Shown in pieces: positions 7,750 to 14,574 of a stretch of 23,639 nt of DNA (position 1 is the first letter of the stretch; each line of letters starts with the position of its first letter). The position numbers and the translations under genes were made by a program. The DNA comes from an uncultured Prevotella sp. Lineage in GTDB: Bacteria > Bacteroidota > Bacteroidia > Bacteroidales > Bacteroidaceae. The stretch lies in assembly GCA_938028745.1 (NCBI GenBank), contig CALIZL010000092.1, positions 1 through 23,639 on the forward strand. Reading direction: 5' to 3'. The notes below the pieces were generated by a model. It ran no database searches. It saw nothing but the letters and a program-made list of their open reading frames with translations, and was not told the origin of the DNA.

Positions 7750-7896
7750 TTTTGTCTCTTTTTCAGTAATAATTTTAACATTGTGAGTGCCCTCGTAATT
7801 CACCAAAGACCCACCTTGCCTCAAATAATCGATTCTCGCGAAGGTTTGTTCTGATGTAAAAAGGGGCTAGTAGTAAATGCAAGCAAAATGAATACA
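7750..7896 (+). repeat. Dispersed repeat A, copy 1
   Basis: About 147 bases that match 23377-23518 with scattered differences. Shared blocks are TTTTGTCT...TTTTCAG, AATTTTAACATT.TGAGT, CCACCTTGCC and an identical 17-base block CAAATAATCGATTCTCG (7822-7838 here, 23447-23463 in the other copy), then AAAAAGGGG and GCAAAATGAA. No reading frame is conserved between the copies. Both are followed by the 22-bp tandem array in the same orientation, so A and B behave as one composite element. Confidence 0.75.
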
Positions 7897-7935
7897 CATT
7901 GCATAAAACCATAGTTGGCACTATGTATTTGGCTG

Positions 7936-8066
7936 TTTGGTGCTAAACGCGGTGCATTTTGGTGCTAAATGGAGTACGTTTTGCCGCTAAATGCAATGCG
8001 TTTTGGTGCTAAATGGAAGGTGTTTTGGTGCTAAACGCAAGGCAAAATGGTGCCAAATGCAAGGCG
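7936..8066 (+). repeat. 22-bp tandem array (repeat B), about six copies
   Basis: Units begin at about 7935, 7957, 7979, 8001, 8023 and 8045. The core is TTTTGGTGCTAAATG followed by a variable GCAATGCG, GAGTACG or GAAGGTG part. The period stays at 22 bases across the first five units while the tail varies, so this is a diverged tandem array. Related half-units occur at about 8150-8250 and again at the end of the window (23571-23639), where two 22-base units are near-identical. The spacing is unlike CRISPR, with no spacers between the repeats. Confidence 0.8.
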
Positions 8067-8384
8067 ATTAAGCATAAAAATACGTTGAAATGGTATAAAC
8101 AAAACCCTTTCGAGGCATGAAACACATGGCTCAAAAGGGCAAAATATCCATTAAAATGCAGGTTTTTAGGGGCTAAAAGTGCGTATTTCGGCATAAAGAA
8201 TAATGAGCCGGCAACCAAACTAGAAAGGCAAAATGGTGCAAAATGCAAGTTTTCTTCTTAGAAACAGATAAGCTAGAAGACGTGGTAGGTTAGAAATATA
8301 GGATGTTTGCCTACTTTTTGACCTAAGTTTTTGCTAGAACGGAGTGAAAATTGGAGTGACTTTGTAAAATAAAATAACGATTTT

Positions 8385-8508
8385 AGTTTGTGAGTTTATG
8401 AGTTAATGAGTTAATGAGTTAATGAGTTGGTGAGTTAATGAGTTGGTGAGTTAATGAGTTGGTGAGTTATTGAGTTGGTGAGTTATTGAGTTGGTGACTT
8501 ATTGAGTT
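8385..8508 (+). repeat. Octamer array, left arm (GAGTTNNT units)
   Basis: About fifteen 8-base units, mostly TGAGTTAA, TGAGTTGG and TGAGTTAT, in perfect 8-base phase. On the minus strand it reads as AACTC units. It faces a right arm of opposite orientation at 8585-8676 across a spacer of about 76 bases, so the pair can fold into a long imperfect hairpin. It contains no start codon context and a stop occurs in most frames (TGAG, TAAT). Confidence 0.85.
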
Positions 8509-8584
8509 TTAATTCAAGAGTAAGGGGTAACGAAGTTAAGGCAAGTATTTCTTTGTTGAATACTAAGGAGTGTATCAACAAGTA

Positions 8585-8676
8585 GCTCACTAACTCATCA
8601 ACTCACTAACTCATCAACTCACCAACTCACCAACTCACAAACTTAATAACTCACCAACTCACCAACTCATAATCTC
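8585..8676 (-). repeat. Octamer array, right arm, abutting the ThrE-like stop codon
   Basis: About eleven 8-base units of AACTCACC, AACTCATC and AACTCACT, the reverse complement of the left arm. The last unit ends three bases from the TAA (8679-8681) of the minus-strand transporter gene, so in that gene's mRNA the 3' end reads GAGTTGGT repeatedly directly after the stop. Together with the left arm it could serve as a large terminator or 3'-stabilising structure. Confidence 0.85.
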
Positions 8677-8678
8677 AT

Positions 8679-10100
8679 TTAGATTTCTATCTCGGCAAGG
8701 TCTACAAACTTACCGCGAGCCTTTCGTTCTTCAATCAAACGTTTTAGTTTGCGTTGTCTATTGGGTGCAATCCATTTCCTAGCAAAGATGTTGGGGATGG
8801 CCACACCAATGGCAATGCACAAAACAATGAGCGATGCACGGATGCCATTTGTCATGGCTGTGGTTAGTTCGCCCACAACGCCGTGCATGTCGAGCAAGGC
8901 AAAGAGGCAACGATACATCAAAACGCCTGGCACCATAGGGATTACTGTGGGTATGGAAAGGCATTGATGGGGCAGATGGACCCAATGAACCACCTTGATA
9001 TAGATGATGCTGATAAGCGATGCGCCGACTAACGAACCGATAACAGGCCCCAAATCCAATCCGATGTTCCCTGAACTGTCGCCAAAGTTGATGTAGTTTC
9101 GGGTGCATACAGCAACTATTCCGCCCAGAGCAAGTACCCACAATTGTTTTGGTGGGAAGTTATAAATGGTGGCAAAGCCCATCGCCGAGATGGCGGCAGC
9201 TATGGCATACTCCCAATAACTGTGGTGGGGAATCATGCTAAGGTCCTTTACGAAGTTGTCTATACCGCACACACGAATGGCGAATACGATGCCGAAGGCC
9301 ATGGCCGAAACAATAAGTATGGTGTTAATTCCGCGGATAATGCCCACTTCGATGTTGTTATCTAGCACATCGTTAACGAAGTTGATGATGGGAACACCCG
9401 GCACAATAAACAACGCACAGGCCATCAGCGGATGCCAGGGAGTGACGGTTTGTAGTGCACAGGCAAGCCATTGGGGCATGTCGGCCACCAGCTGCGAGTT
9501 GGCAAAGGTGCCCAATAGCCACGCGATGATGGTGGAAACAAAGGCAGCAACGGCAATGTTGGCATAGCCGTTAGAGCCAATCTCGTTGAGTTTTGTACGC
9601 AAGCGGAAACCCAAGGCTGCGGCAAAAGATGCGTAAAAGAAGGCCGTCCAATCGCAACCGAACTGAATGCAGAAACCTCCACAGGCAAAACCTGCGGCAA
9701 TGGCAACCTGCCAAGGGGTGTAACTGCGCTTGCGACTGCCAATTTTGTTGAGTTCTTCTTCGTAACGGTCTAGCGAATAGTCTTCTCTGATGGCACTCCA
9801 CGACAGCTTGCTGATGTCGGAAATGGCACGCATTTCAATGCCATGTTTGTCGCAACGCTGAAATTTTGAAAACGAATGTGTGCCATCGCTGAGGTTTACC
9901 ATCAGCATGTTGTAGGTGATGTGGATGTGCAGATGCTCTTCGTTAAGCCCCAAATAGGCAGCAGTTCTTTTCATGTTACGCATAATGCGACTCGTGTCTG
10001 CCGAACTTTCAACGAGAATTTTGCCTGTGCGAAGTAATAAATCTAGTTTTCTTCGCAATAGTTTCCTGGACTCAACCTGTTGATTTTCTTCAATGTTCAT
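8679..10100 (-). CDS. Threonine/serine exporter family protein (ThrE-like)
   Basis: The 473-aa protein combines both halves found separately in some bacteria as YjjP and YjjB. An N-terminal soluble part (1-130: RTGKILVESSADTSRIMRNM, then HIHITYNMLMVNLSDG) and the first group of membrane helices (about 131-285) make the DUF1212 half, with the IVPGVPIINFVNDVLDN motif. A second group of helices (about 295-450), with VPMVPGVLMYR, makes the ThrE_2 half. About ten membrane segments are visible. The family exports threonine and serine in Corynebacterium, and related YjjP/YjjB proteins export succinate in E. coli, so the substrate here is not certain. The ATG at 10100 follows a TAATTTTG box at 10150-10157. 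The gene stands alone, with an octamer repeat array right after its stop. Confidence 0.85.
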   Translation of the reverse strand: MNIEENQQVESRKLLRRKLDLLLRTGKILVESSADTSRIMRNMKRTAAYLGLNEEHLHIHITYNMLMVNLSDGTHSFSKFQRCDKHGIEMRAISDISKLSWSAIREDYSLDRYEEELNKIGSRKRSYTPWQVAIAAGFACGGFCIQFGCDWTAFFYASFAAALGFRLRTKLNEIGSNGYANIAVAAFVSTIIAWLLGTFANSQLVADMPQWLACALQTVTPWHPLMACALFIVPGVPIINFVNDVLDNNIEVGIIRGINTILIVSAMAFGIVFAIRVCGIDNFVKDLSMIPHHSYWEYAIAAAISAMGFATIYNFPPKQLWVLALGGIVAVCTRNYINFGDSSGNIGLDLGPVIGSLVGASLISIIYIKVVHWVHLPHQCLSIPTVIPMVPGVLMYRCLFALLDMHGVVGELTTAMTNGIRASLIVLCIAIGVAIPNIFARKWIAPNRQRKLKRLIEERKARGKFVDLAEIEI

Positions 10101-10149
10101 CGTCTATATTGAACTAAATGTTTATAATAATGTCTCTTGAAAGCATCTG

Positions 10150-10181
10150 CAAAATTAATAAAAACTAACGAAACGTACGAA
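10150..10181 (-). promoter_or_regulatory. Probable promoter of the ThrE-like gene
   Basis: On the minus strand TAATTTTG (10157-10150) matches the TAnnTTTG -7 box fully. A TTCG lies 20 bases upstream (10181-10178), one mismatch from the TTTG -33 box. The predicted start, about 10143, gives a leader of roughly 43 bases. Confidence 0.45.
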
Positions 10182-10225
10182 CATTTTTGGGCTTTATCGT
10201 ACTTGCGAAGCGATGGATGGCCGCA

Positions 10226-10954
10226 TTAGGCTTTGCCAATATTTATCTTTCGCCAACAACAGTTGGGTATCATGCGCCAAATGCGAACCATCAGTCGATA
10301 ACGCCAGTCGATAATTCGCACACGTTTTTCGCGCCTTAACGCCCACATGATACGCTTGGTAACATGTTCAACCGTCATCAACATGGGGTAGTTGTCGCCC
10401 GTAAGAATGGGAGTGTCTACAAAACCAGGCCTTATGTCGGTGAAGATTATGGGCAATTTGCGTTTCACTGCCAATTGGTCGAGTGCTTGAATATAAGCGT
10501 TTTGGAATGTTTTTGATGCGCTGTACGAGGCCGCGCTGCCAATACCCTTAGTGCCTGCAACCGATGAAATAACGGCAATATGTCCACCGCCGTTGTCGGC
10601 CATGTAGTTAAACACGAAGTCTACCATGCGTGCAAAGCCCATCACGTTGGTGGCTAGTGTGGCTTGCTCGATGTTTTCGTCTAGCAAAGTGTTTTGTTTA
10701 CCAATGCCTGAGGCATGAAAATAGAGGTCGATACCACCCAAGCGGGCGATAAGTTGCGATAAAGGCGTTGTCGCCTCGGTGTCGGTAATGTCAATGCGCT
10801 GTGTAAACACCCGTTCGGGAGCCAGCTGAGTTAATGTTTCTAGCGGTTCTAGTCGGCGGGCAGAAAGTCCCACCATCCAACCTTCTTCAATAAGACGCTT
10901 GGCAACGGCATAGCCAATGCCCGACGATGCGCCCATAATAATAGCCTTTTTCAT
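10226..10954 (-). CDS. Short-chain dehydrogenase/reductase (SDR)
   Basis: With the start at the ATG at 10954 the protein is 242 aa and begins MKKAIIMGASSGIG, so the Rossmann nucleotide loop GASSGIG sits at 8-14 as in classical SDRs. The catalytic residues are Ser130 or Ser131 in VISSVAG, Tyr144 and Lys148 (YSASK). An upstream extension to 11056 would add 34 residues (MWAFVQFVKL...) ahead of the Rossmann fold, which no SDR needs, so I reject it. The protein has a hydrophobic, arginine-rich C-terminal end (about 210-236), which might attach it to the membrane. Substrate and cofactor preference cannot be read from the sequence. It is separated by 125 bases from the transporter gene and by 245 from tilS, so it is probably its own transcription unit. 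Confidence 0.85.
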   Translation of the reverse strand: MKKAIIMGASSGIGYAVAKRLIEEGWMVGLSARRLEPLETLTQLAPERVFTQRIDITDTEATTPLSQLIARLGGIDLYFHASGIGKQNTLLDENIEQATLATNVMGFARMVDFVFNYMADNGGGHIAVISSVAGTKGIGSAASYSASKTFQNAYIQALDQLAVKRKLPIIFTDIRPGFVDTPILTGDNYPMLMTVEHVTKRIMWALRREKRVRIIDWRYRLMVRIWRMIPNCCWRKINIGKA

Positions 10955-11157
10955 TGTCTTTTGGTTTGATAATTGTTTCTTACAATCATTTTTGGCGACA
11001 AGTACGCCATATGGATTGTGCTGTTGGAGTTTTACAAATTGGACAAATGCCCACATTAGAGAGTTTAAACTTATAAGTTGTTGAAGTGCTGAACGATATT
11101 GTATCTCACTTCAAGTAAAATAATTACAACCTTATAAGCCTTGTGGAGAGCATAAAG

Positions 11158-11199
11158 ACCAAAGAACTATGAAACCAACGAACTAGCAAACTAAGGAAT
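11158..11199 (-). repeat. Short octamer repeat directly after the tilS stop codon
   Basis: On the plus strand the segments AAGAACTA, ACGAACTA, GCAAACTA follow one another at 8-base phase, with AACTA or AACCA in each unit. The array ends at the TAA of tilS (11200-11202). On the tilS mRNA it reads as TAGTTTGC, TAGTTCGT, so it belongs to the same family as the larger octamer arrays at 8385-8676 and 23150-23370. Only about five degenerate units are present. Confidence 0.55.
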
Positions 11200-12561
11200 T
11201 TAAATTCCCATATAGTCGAGTTGTAAGAAGTGGGTTGTTCTTTCCGTTATCCTAAAACGGTTGTCTGTGCGTTCGCCCACGAGCCACAAAAGCGCATCGT
11301 TGGCATCGAAAACGGCTAGTTGTCGTTGTCGGTCGAAGTACGAGCACTTTCTGTCTGTTAGAAAATCGCTTACCAATTTAGAGGTCCGCATGCCGAAAGG
11401 CACAAATCGGTCGGCTGGTTTTATGTGCCTAACCATTAGCGGAAAGGCGATGTTGGCCATGTCGAGATGTGCACAATGAGGAGCCTTACTGGGTGCAAAA
11501 CGTTCGTTTTTTACGCCCTTACTTACCTTTATGCACACATTTGGCGAGAAAACATAGGTTCCTTCTTCGGGTATGCGCATTGTTCTGGCCAGTTCGCTGG
11601 CAGGCTGCGTTTGCTCTACCAAGAGCATTTGCCTATCAATAACAAGTGTATGTGTGGACGATTGCCACTGCTTACCCGTCTGTTGATCAAGACTTTGCGC
11701 TATCTGTTCTATTTGGGCAGGTGCAAAGCCAAGAGGGTGTATTAGCTGGAAGAGCACATATTCGGGCGAAGGTGTTTGCCTTAGCCTGTCTATCGAGATG
11801 CCCAACCGCCATCTGGGTGTATCTTCGCGCACCTCCGTAACATCGTTTGCATGCCTTTCAATGGCAGGATTAAATATCTTTTCTGCCTCGGCAAGCCTTT
11901 CTATTGTTTTTGCGATGTTGTTTGTAGAAACGCGATTGATTTCTGTTAGCAGGGGGACAAGCGTCAGCCTGATTTTGTTTCGTGTGAAATCGGTGGTCAG
12001 GTTGGTACTGTCTGTTACATATGGTTGACCCAGTGCTTGCAGATAGTTAAGCAAGTGGGCGTGCGAAACGGCGAGTAGGGGGCGCAGCACGTGCCCGTTT
12101 CGAGGTTTCATACCCGTAAGGCCGCTTAGTCCCGTGCCCCTTAAGAGGTTGATGAGCATGGTTTCAACGTTGTCGTCTTGATGATGGGCCACGCAAATTC
12201 CATCCATATCAAGGTCGTTGCGGAGTTTCTCGAAATGGTTGTAGCGCAGTTCGCGTGCTGCCATTTCTATGCTAAGCTTGTGCAAGGCGGCGTATTCGGC
12301 GGTGTCGAAGTGCACAGTATGGAAAGCTACGCCATGTTCTCGGCATAGGTTTTCGCAAAAGGCCTCGTCGCGAAACGACTCTTCGCCACGTAGCTTGAAG
12401 TTGCAATGCACGGCATCTACCTTATAATCCAGGCGTAAGAGCATGCGGAAGAGCGACACACTGTCGGCTCCACCCGACAGGGCAACGAGGTATCGACCAC
12501 TTGCCGAAAGCAAGTTATGGCGGTCAATGTATTGGCTTACCTCTCGTTCAATCTTCTTCAT
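11200..12561 (-). CDS. tilS: tRNA(Ile)-lysidine synthase
   Basis: An essential enzyme that adds lysine to C34 of the CAU-anticodon tRNA-Ile, so that it reads AUA. The PP-loop ATPase motif SGGADS lies at residues 29-34 of the 453-aa product, and the HHQDDNVETMLINLLRGTGLSGL segment typical of TilS follows at about 130-150. A central helical region and a C-terminal TilS substrate-binding domain (about 370-440, MVRHIKPADRFVPFGM...) complete the usual architecture. I start at the ATG at 12561; a GTG two codons upstream (12567) is possible. The gene begins 33 bases after the rlmI-like gene's stop and so is the last gene of a three-gene minus-strand run; an octamer repeat follows its stop. Confidence 0.93.
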   Translation of the reverse strand: MKKIEREVSQYIDRHNLLSASGRYLVALSGGADSVSLFRMLLRLDYKVDAVHCNFKLRGEESFRDEAFCENLCREHGVAFHTVHFDTAEYAALHKLSIEMAARELRYNHFEKLRNDLDMDGICVAHHQDDNVETMLINLLRGTGLSGLTGMKPRNGHVLRPLLAVSHAHLLNYLQALGQPYVTDSTNLTTDFTRNKIRLTLVPLLTEINRVSTNNIAKTIERLAEAEKIFNPAIERHANDVTEVREDTPRWRLGISIDRLRQTPSPEYVLFQLIHPLGFAPAQIEQIAQSLDQQTGKQWQSSTHTLVIDRQMLLVEQTQPASELARTMRIPEEGTYVFSPNVCIKVSKGVKNERFAPSKAPHCAHLDMANIAFPLMVRHIKPADRFVPFGMRTSKLVSDFLTDRKCSYFDRQRQLAVFDANDALLWLVGERTDNRFRITERTTHFLQLDYMGI

Positions 12562-12594
12562 GCGCACTTTGGGTGTTATTGGGTGAGGCCAGGC

Positions 12595-13782
12595 CTATTC
12601 TACGTATAGCACAAGACCCTTTAAATACTCGCCTTCGGGATGGAAAATGTTGATGGGATGGTCGGCAGGCTGGTGCAATTGGTGCATGATGCGAACCTTG
12701 CGACCAGCTTGTGCGGCAGCCGTAAACACGGCATTGCGGAATTGGTCTTTGGTAACCACCTGGCTGCAACTGAATGTGAAGAGCAGACCGCCTGGCTTAA
12801 TGCACTCGAACCCCTTAGCGTTGAGCCGCGTATAGCCTTTAAGTGCATTGTGAAGTGCGGCACGATGCTTAGCAAATGCGGGGGGGTCTAGCACAATGAG
12901 GTCGTACTTGTTCTCGTTGGCGTTTAGGAATTTGAATGCGTCTTCGCAGAAAGCCTCGTGCCTGTTGTCGTTGGGGAAGTTCAATTCCACGTTTTGGTTA
13001 GTCAGCTCGATGGCCTTTGCGCTACTGTCTACCGAGTGAACGAGCTTGGCGTTGCCGCGCATGGCATACACTGAAAAGCCTCCCGTGTAGCAAAACATGT
13101 TGAGAACGCTTTTGCCCATTGCGTACTTTTCGAGCAACGAACGGTTGTCGCGCTGGTCGATAAAGAACCCGGTCTTTTGTCCTTTCAGCCAATCGACGTG
13201 GAAAAGCAGGCCGTTTTCCATGCCCGTATTGTTCTCGCTGCCGCCATATATAAACTCATTTTCTTGTCCCAATTCGGCTTTGAAGGGTAGGGTGGTGTCA
13301 CTTTTGTAATACACATTCTCTATGCGAGACCCCATAACCTCGACCAATGCCTTGCAAATCTCGTGTCGGGCGAGGTGCATACCCACACTATGGGCTTGCA
13401 TCACGGCCGTTTTTCCGTAGCAATCAACGATTAGTCCTGGCAGATTGTCGCCTTCGCCATGCACTAGTCGATAGGTGTCGTTGTCGGCTTTGTTGGCAAT
13501 GCCGATGGCCAAACGCGCGTTAAGTGCCGAGGTTAGGCGGGTTTTCCAAAAGTCGGCGTTAATTTCCACATCCCTGAAAGACAGCACACGTACGGCGATA
13601 GAGCCGATTTGATAATGCCCCACGGCGATAAAGTCGCCCCCATTTGTGAGCACGCGCACCAGTTCCCCCTCGTCAATGTCGCCCTTTTCGGCAAAATGAC
13701 TGATGGCCCCAGAGAACACCCAGGGGTGAAAACGCTTTAAGCTTTCTTCCTTTCCCTTTTTAAGATATATTGATTTGTACAT
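12595..13782 (-). CDS. rlmI: Class I SAM-dependent rRNA methyltransferase, RlmI-like
   Basis: The 395-aa product has an N-terminal PUA RNA-binding domain (about 1-75, YLKKGKEESLKRFHPWVFSGAI), a central EEHEE-type region ending in the KTGFFIDQRDNR motif (about 200-211) that is characteristic of RlmI/RlmK, and a Rossmann methyltransferase domain with VLNMFCYTGGFSVYA and DPPAFAKH. The conserved cysteine in the TFSCSQ motif near the C terminus fits an m5C methyltransferase. RlmI methylates C1962 of 23S rRNA in E. coli; the exact position here is inferred from family only. I choose the ATG at 13782 (MYKSIYLKKG) because the 15 upstream residues (MQPNTYPTSS...) lie before the PUA domain and read like intergenic DNA. 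It lies between the exonuclease gene (56 bases upstream) and tilS. Confidence 0.88.
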   Translation of the reverse strand: MYKSIYLKKGKEESLKRFHPWVFSGAISHFAEKGDIDEGELVRVLTNGGDFIAVGHYQIGSIAVRVLSFRDVEINADFWKTRLTSALNARLAIGIANKADNDTYRLVHGEGDNLPGLIVDCYGKTAVMQAHSVGMHLARHEICKALVEVMGSRIENVYYKSDTTLPFKAELGQENEFIYGGSENNTGMENGLLFHVDWLKGQKTGFFIDQRDNRSLLEKYAMGKSVLNMFCYTGGFSVYAMRGNAKLVHSVDSSAKAIELTNQNVELNFPNDNRHEAFCEDAFKFLNANENKYDLIVLDPPAFAKHRAALHNALKGYTRLNAKGFECIKPGGLLFTFSCSQVVTKDQFRNAVFTAAAQAGRKVRIMHQLHQPADHPINIFHPEGEYLKGLVLYVE

Positions 13783-13838
13783 ACTGTTAATATTGCCAGA
13801 TGATGTTGGATAAGTGTTTGGTTGCAAATGACCTGGCG

Positions 13839-14462
13839 TTAGTCTTGCTCGTTAATCACCAATTCGTAGTCGCCACTTTGTTTTAGGCGCAAGATTTCCT
13901 TATATAAGTTGATGCAAGCCCATGCATCGAGTGCGGCATACGCTTTCTGCTTGTCGTTCAGCACATCCGAATCCCAATTTGTCAGCCGTTGTCTTTTACT
14001 TATTTTTTGGTGGAACAGGTTGGCGTAGAGTTTTTGCAGGCTTAGGTCTTCGATGCCCAATTCGCCCACAAGGTCTTGCAAGTCGATAAAGTAGCCTGGC
14101 GTGAAAGCAACTCGCTTGTGCAAGGAGAGCATGTCATCGTGAAGTGACAGGCCCACCATCGGCACCGCCTTATTTTCTAAAAGGCGCAAGATGGCAGGGG
14201 TTATGCCAATGTGGTTGAGCCTGAAAAGGAAACAAACGTCGCTTGTTGACACCTGCAAGAGCGACACCATGTGCGTCTCCCCCTTCTTAAACGAGGGACG
14301 CGTCTCGGTGTCTACGCCCAAGATGTCTTGGCTAAGAAGGAAGTGCACGGCTTTTTCGGCCTCGCTTTCGCTCATCACCACCACCGTTTTACCGGGGAAG
14401 GTGACAGTTGGAAGTTGTGCAATGCTTTTCTTATCGAATTTGTTATATATAATCTTTCTCAT
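13839..14462 (-). CDS. 3'-5' exonuclease, DEDD (RNase D/DnaQ-like)
   Basis: A 207-aa single-domain exonuclease. The catalytic acids appear as DTE in ILGVDTETRPSF (Exo I), VGLSLHDDMLSLH (Exo II) and YAALDAWACINLY (Exo III), so the fold and metal-binding centre are intact. There is no HRDC or other RNA-binding domain. The set matches the Bacteroidota '3'-5' exonuclease domain-containing' proteins. Whether it acts on DNA or RNA is not decided by the sequence. The ATG at 14462 (MRKIIYNKF) is preferred to a GTG at 14468. It is divergent from ftsK and is the first gene of the exonuclease-rlmI-tilS run. Confidence 0.85.
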   Translation of the reverse strand: MRKIIYNKFDKKSIAQLPTVTFPGKTVVVMSESEAEKAVHFLLSQDILGVDTETRPSFKKGETHMVSLLQVSTSDVCFLFRLNHIGITPAILRLLENKAVPMVGLSLHDDMLSLHKRVAFTPGYFIDLQDLVGELGIEDLSLQKLYANLFHQKISKRQRLTNWDSDVLNDKQKAYAALDAWACINLYKEILRLKQSGDYELVINEQD

Positions 14463-14487
14463 TTCCACTTCGAGTTATAACGTGTTG

Positions 14488-14495
14488 CAAAATTA
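14488..14495 (-). promoter_or_regulatory. -7 box of the exonuclease-rlmI-tilS run
   Basis: TAATTTTG on the minus strand matches TAnnTTTG completely and would start transcription near 14481, about 19 bases before the ATG at 14462. I see no clear -33 TTTG at 19-21 bases, so the call rests on one box. Confidence 0.4.
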
Positions 14496-14538
14496 GAAAA
14501 AAGTTGTGACTTTATAGGCCTTTCTTGGTTTTTTACGC

Positions 14539-14546
14539 TAATTTTG
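14539..14546 (+). promoter_or_regulatory. -7 box of the ftsK operon
   Basis: TAATTTTG on the plus strand, the mirror of the box at 14488-14495 on the other strand. Transcription would start near 14553, about 22 bases before the ftsK ATG at 14575. The -33 region is weak. The two divergent boxes are only about 43 bases apart, so the promoters may compete for polymerase. Confidence 0.4.
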
Positions 14547-14574
14547 CAGTTGATTTTCAGATAAAAAAGTAACG

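Larger units (their letters stand above)
7364..8678. other. 1.3-kb gene-free region made largely of repeats
   Basis: From 7364 to about 7740 the sequence is very AT-rich and I see no gene. From there on it is occupied by a dispersed repeat (7750-7896), a 22-bp tandem array (7936-8066), scattered related fragments (about 8150-8250) and two mirrored octamer arrays (8385-8508 and 8585-8676). Reading frames of 60-80 codons at 7672-7854 (+) and 8009-8248 (-) run through these repeats and have compositions unlike proteins, so I do not call them. Confidence 0.65.

Noticed and set aside
7672..7854. 60-codon plus-strand frame, rich in Cys, Pro and Phe
   Set aside because: Its second half is repeat A, whose other copy does not keep the frame; no leader or partner supports it.
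8009..8248. 79-codon minus-strand frame that looks hydrophobic
   Set aside because: It is translated 22-bp repeat and its relics, which explains the recurring HFAPF/HLAPF pattern.
8385..8676. CRISPR array
   Set aside because: Units are 8 bases long with no spacers of regular length, and no cas gene is nearby.
10955..11056. Longer start of the SDR gene
   Set aside because: The added 34 residues precede the Rossmann loop, which then would not be at its usual N-terminal place.
13783..13827. Longer start of the rlmI-like gene
   Set aside because: The 15 added residues lie outside the PUA domain and the ATG at 13782 begins the expected YLKKGKEESLK segment.
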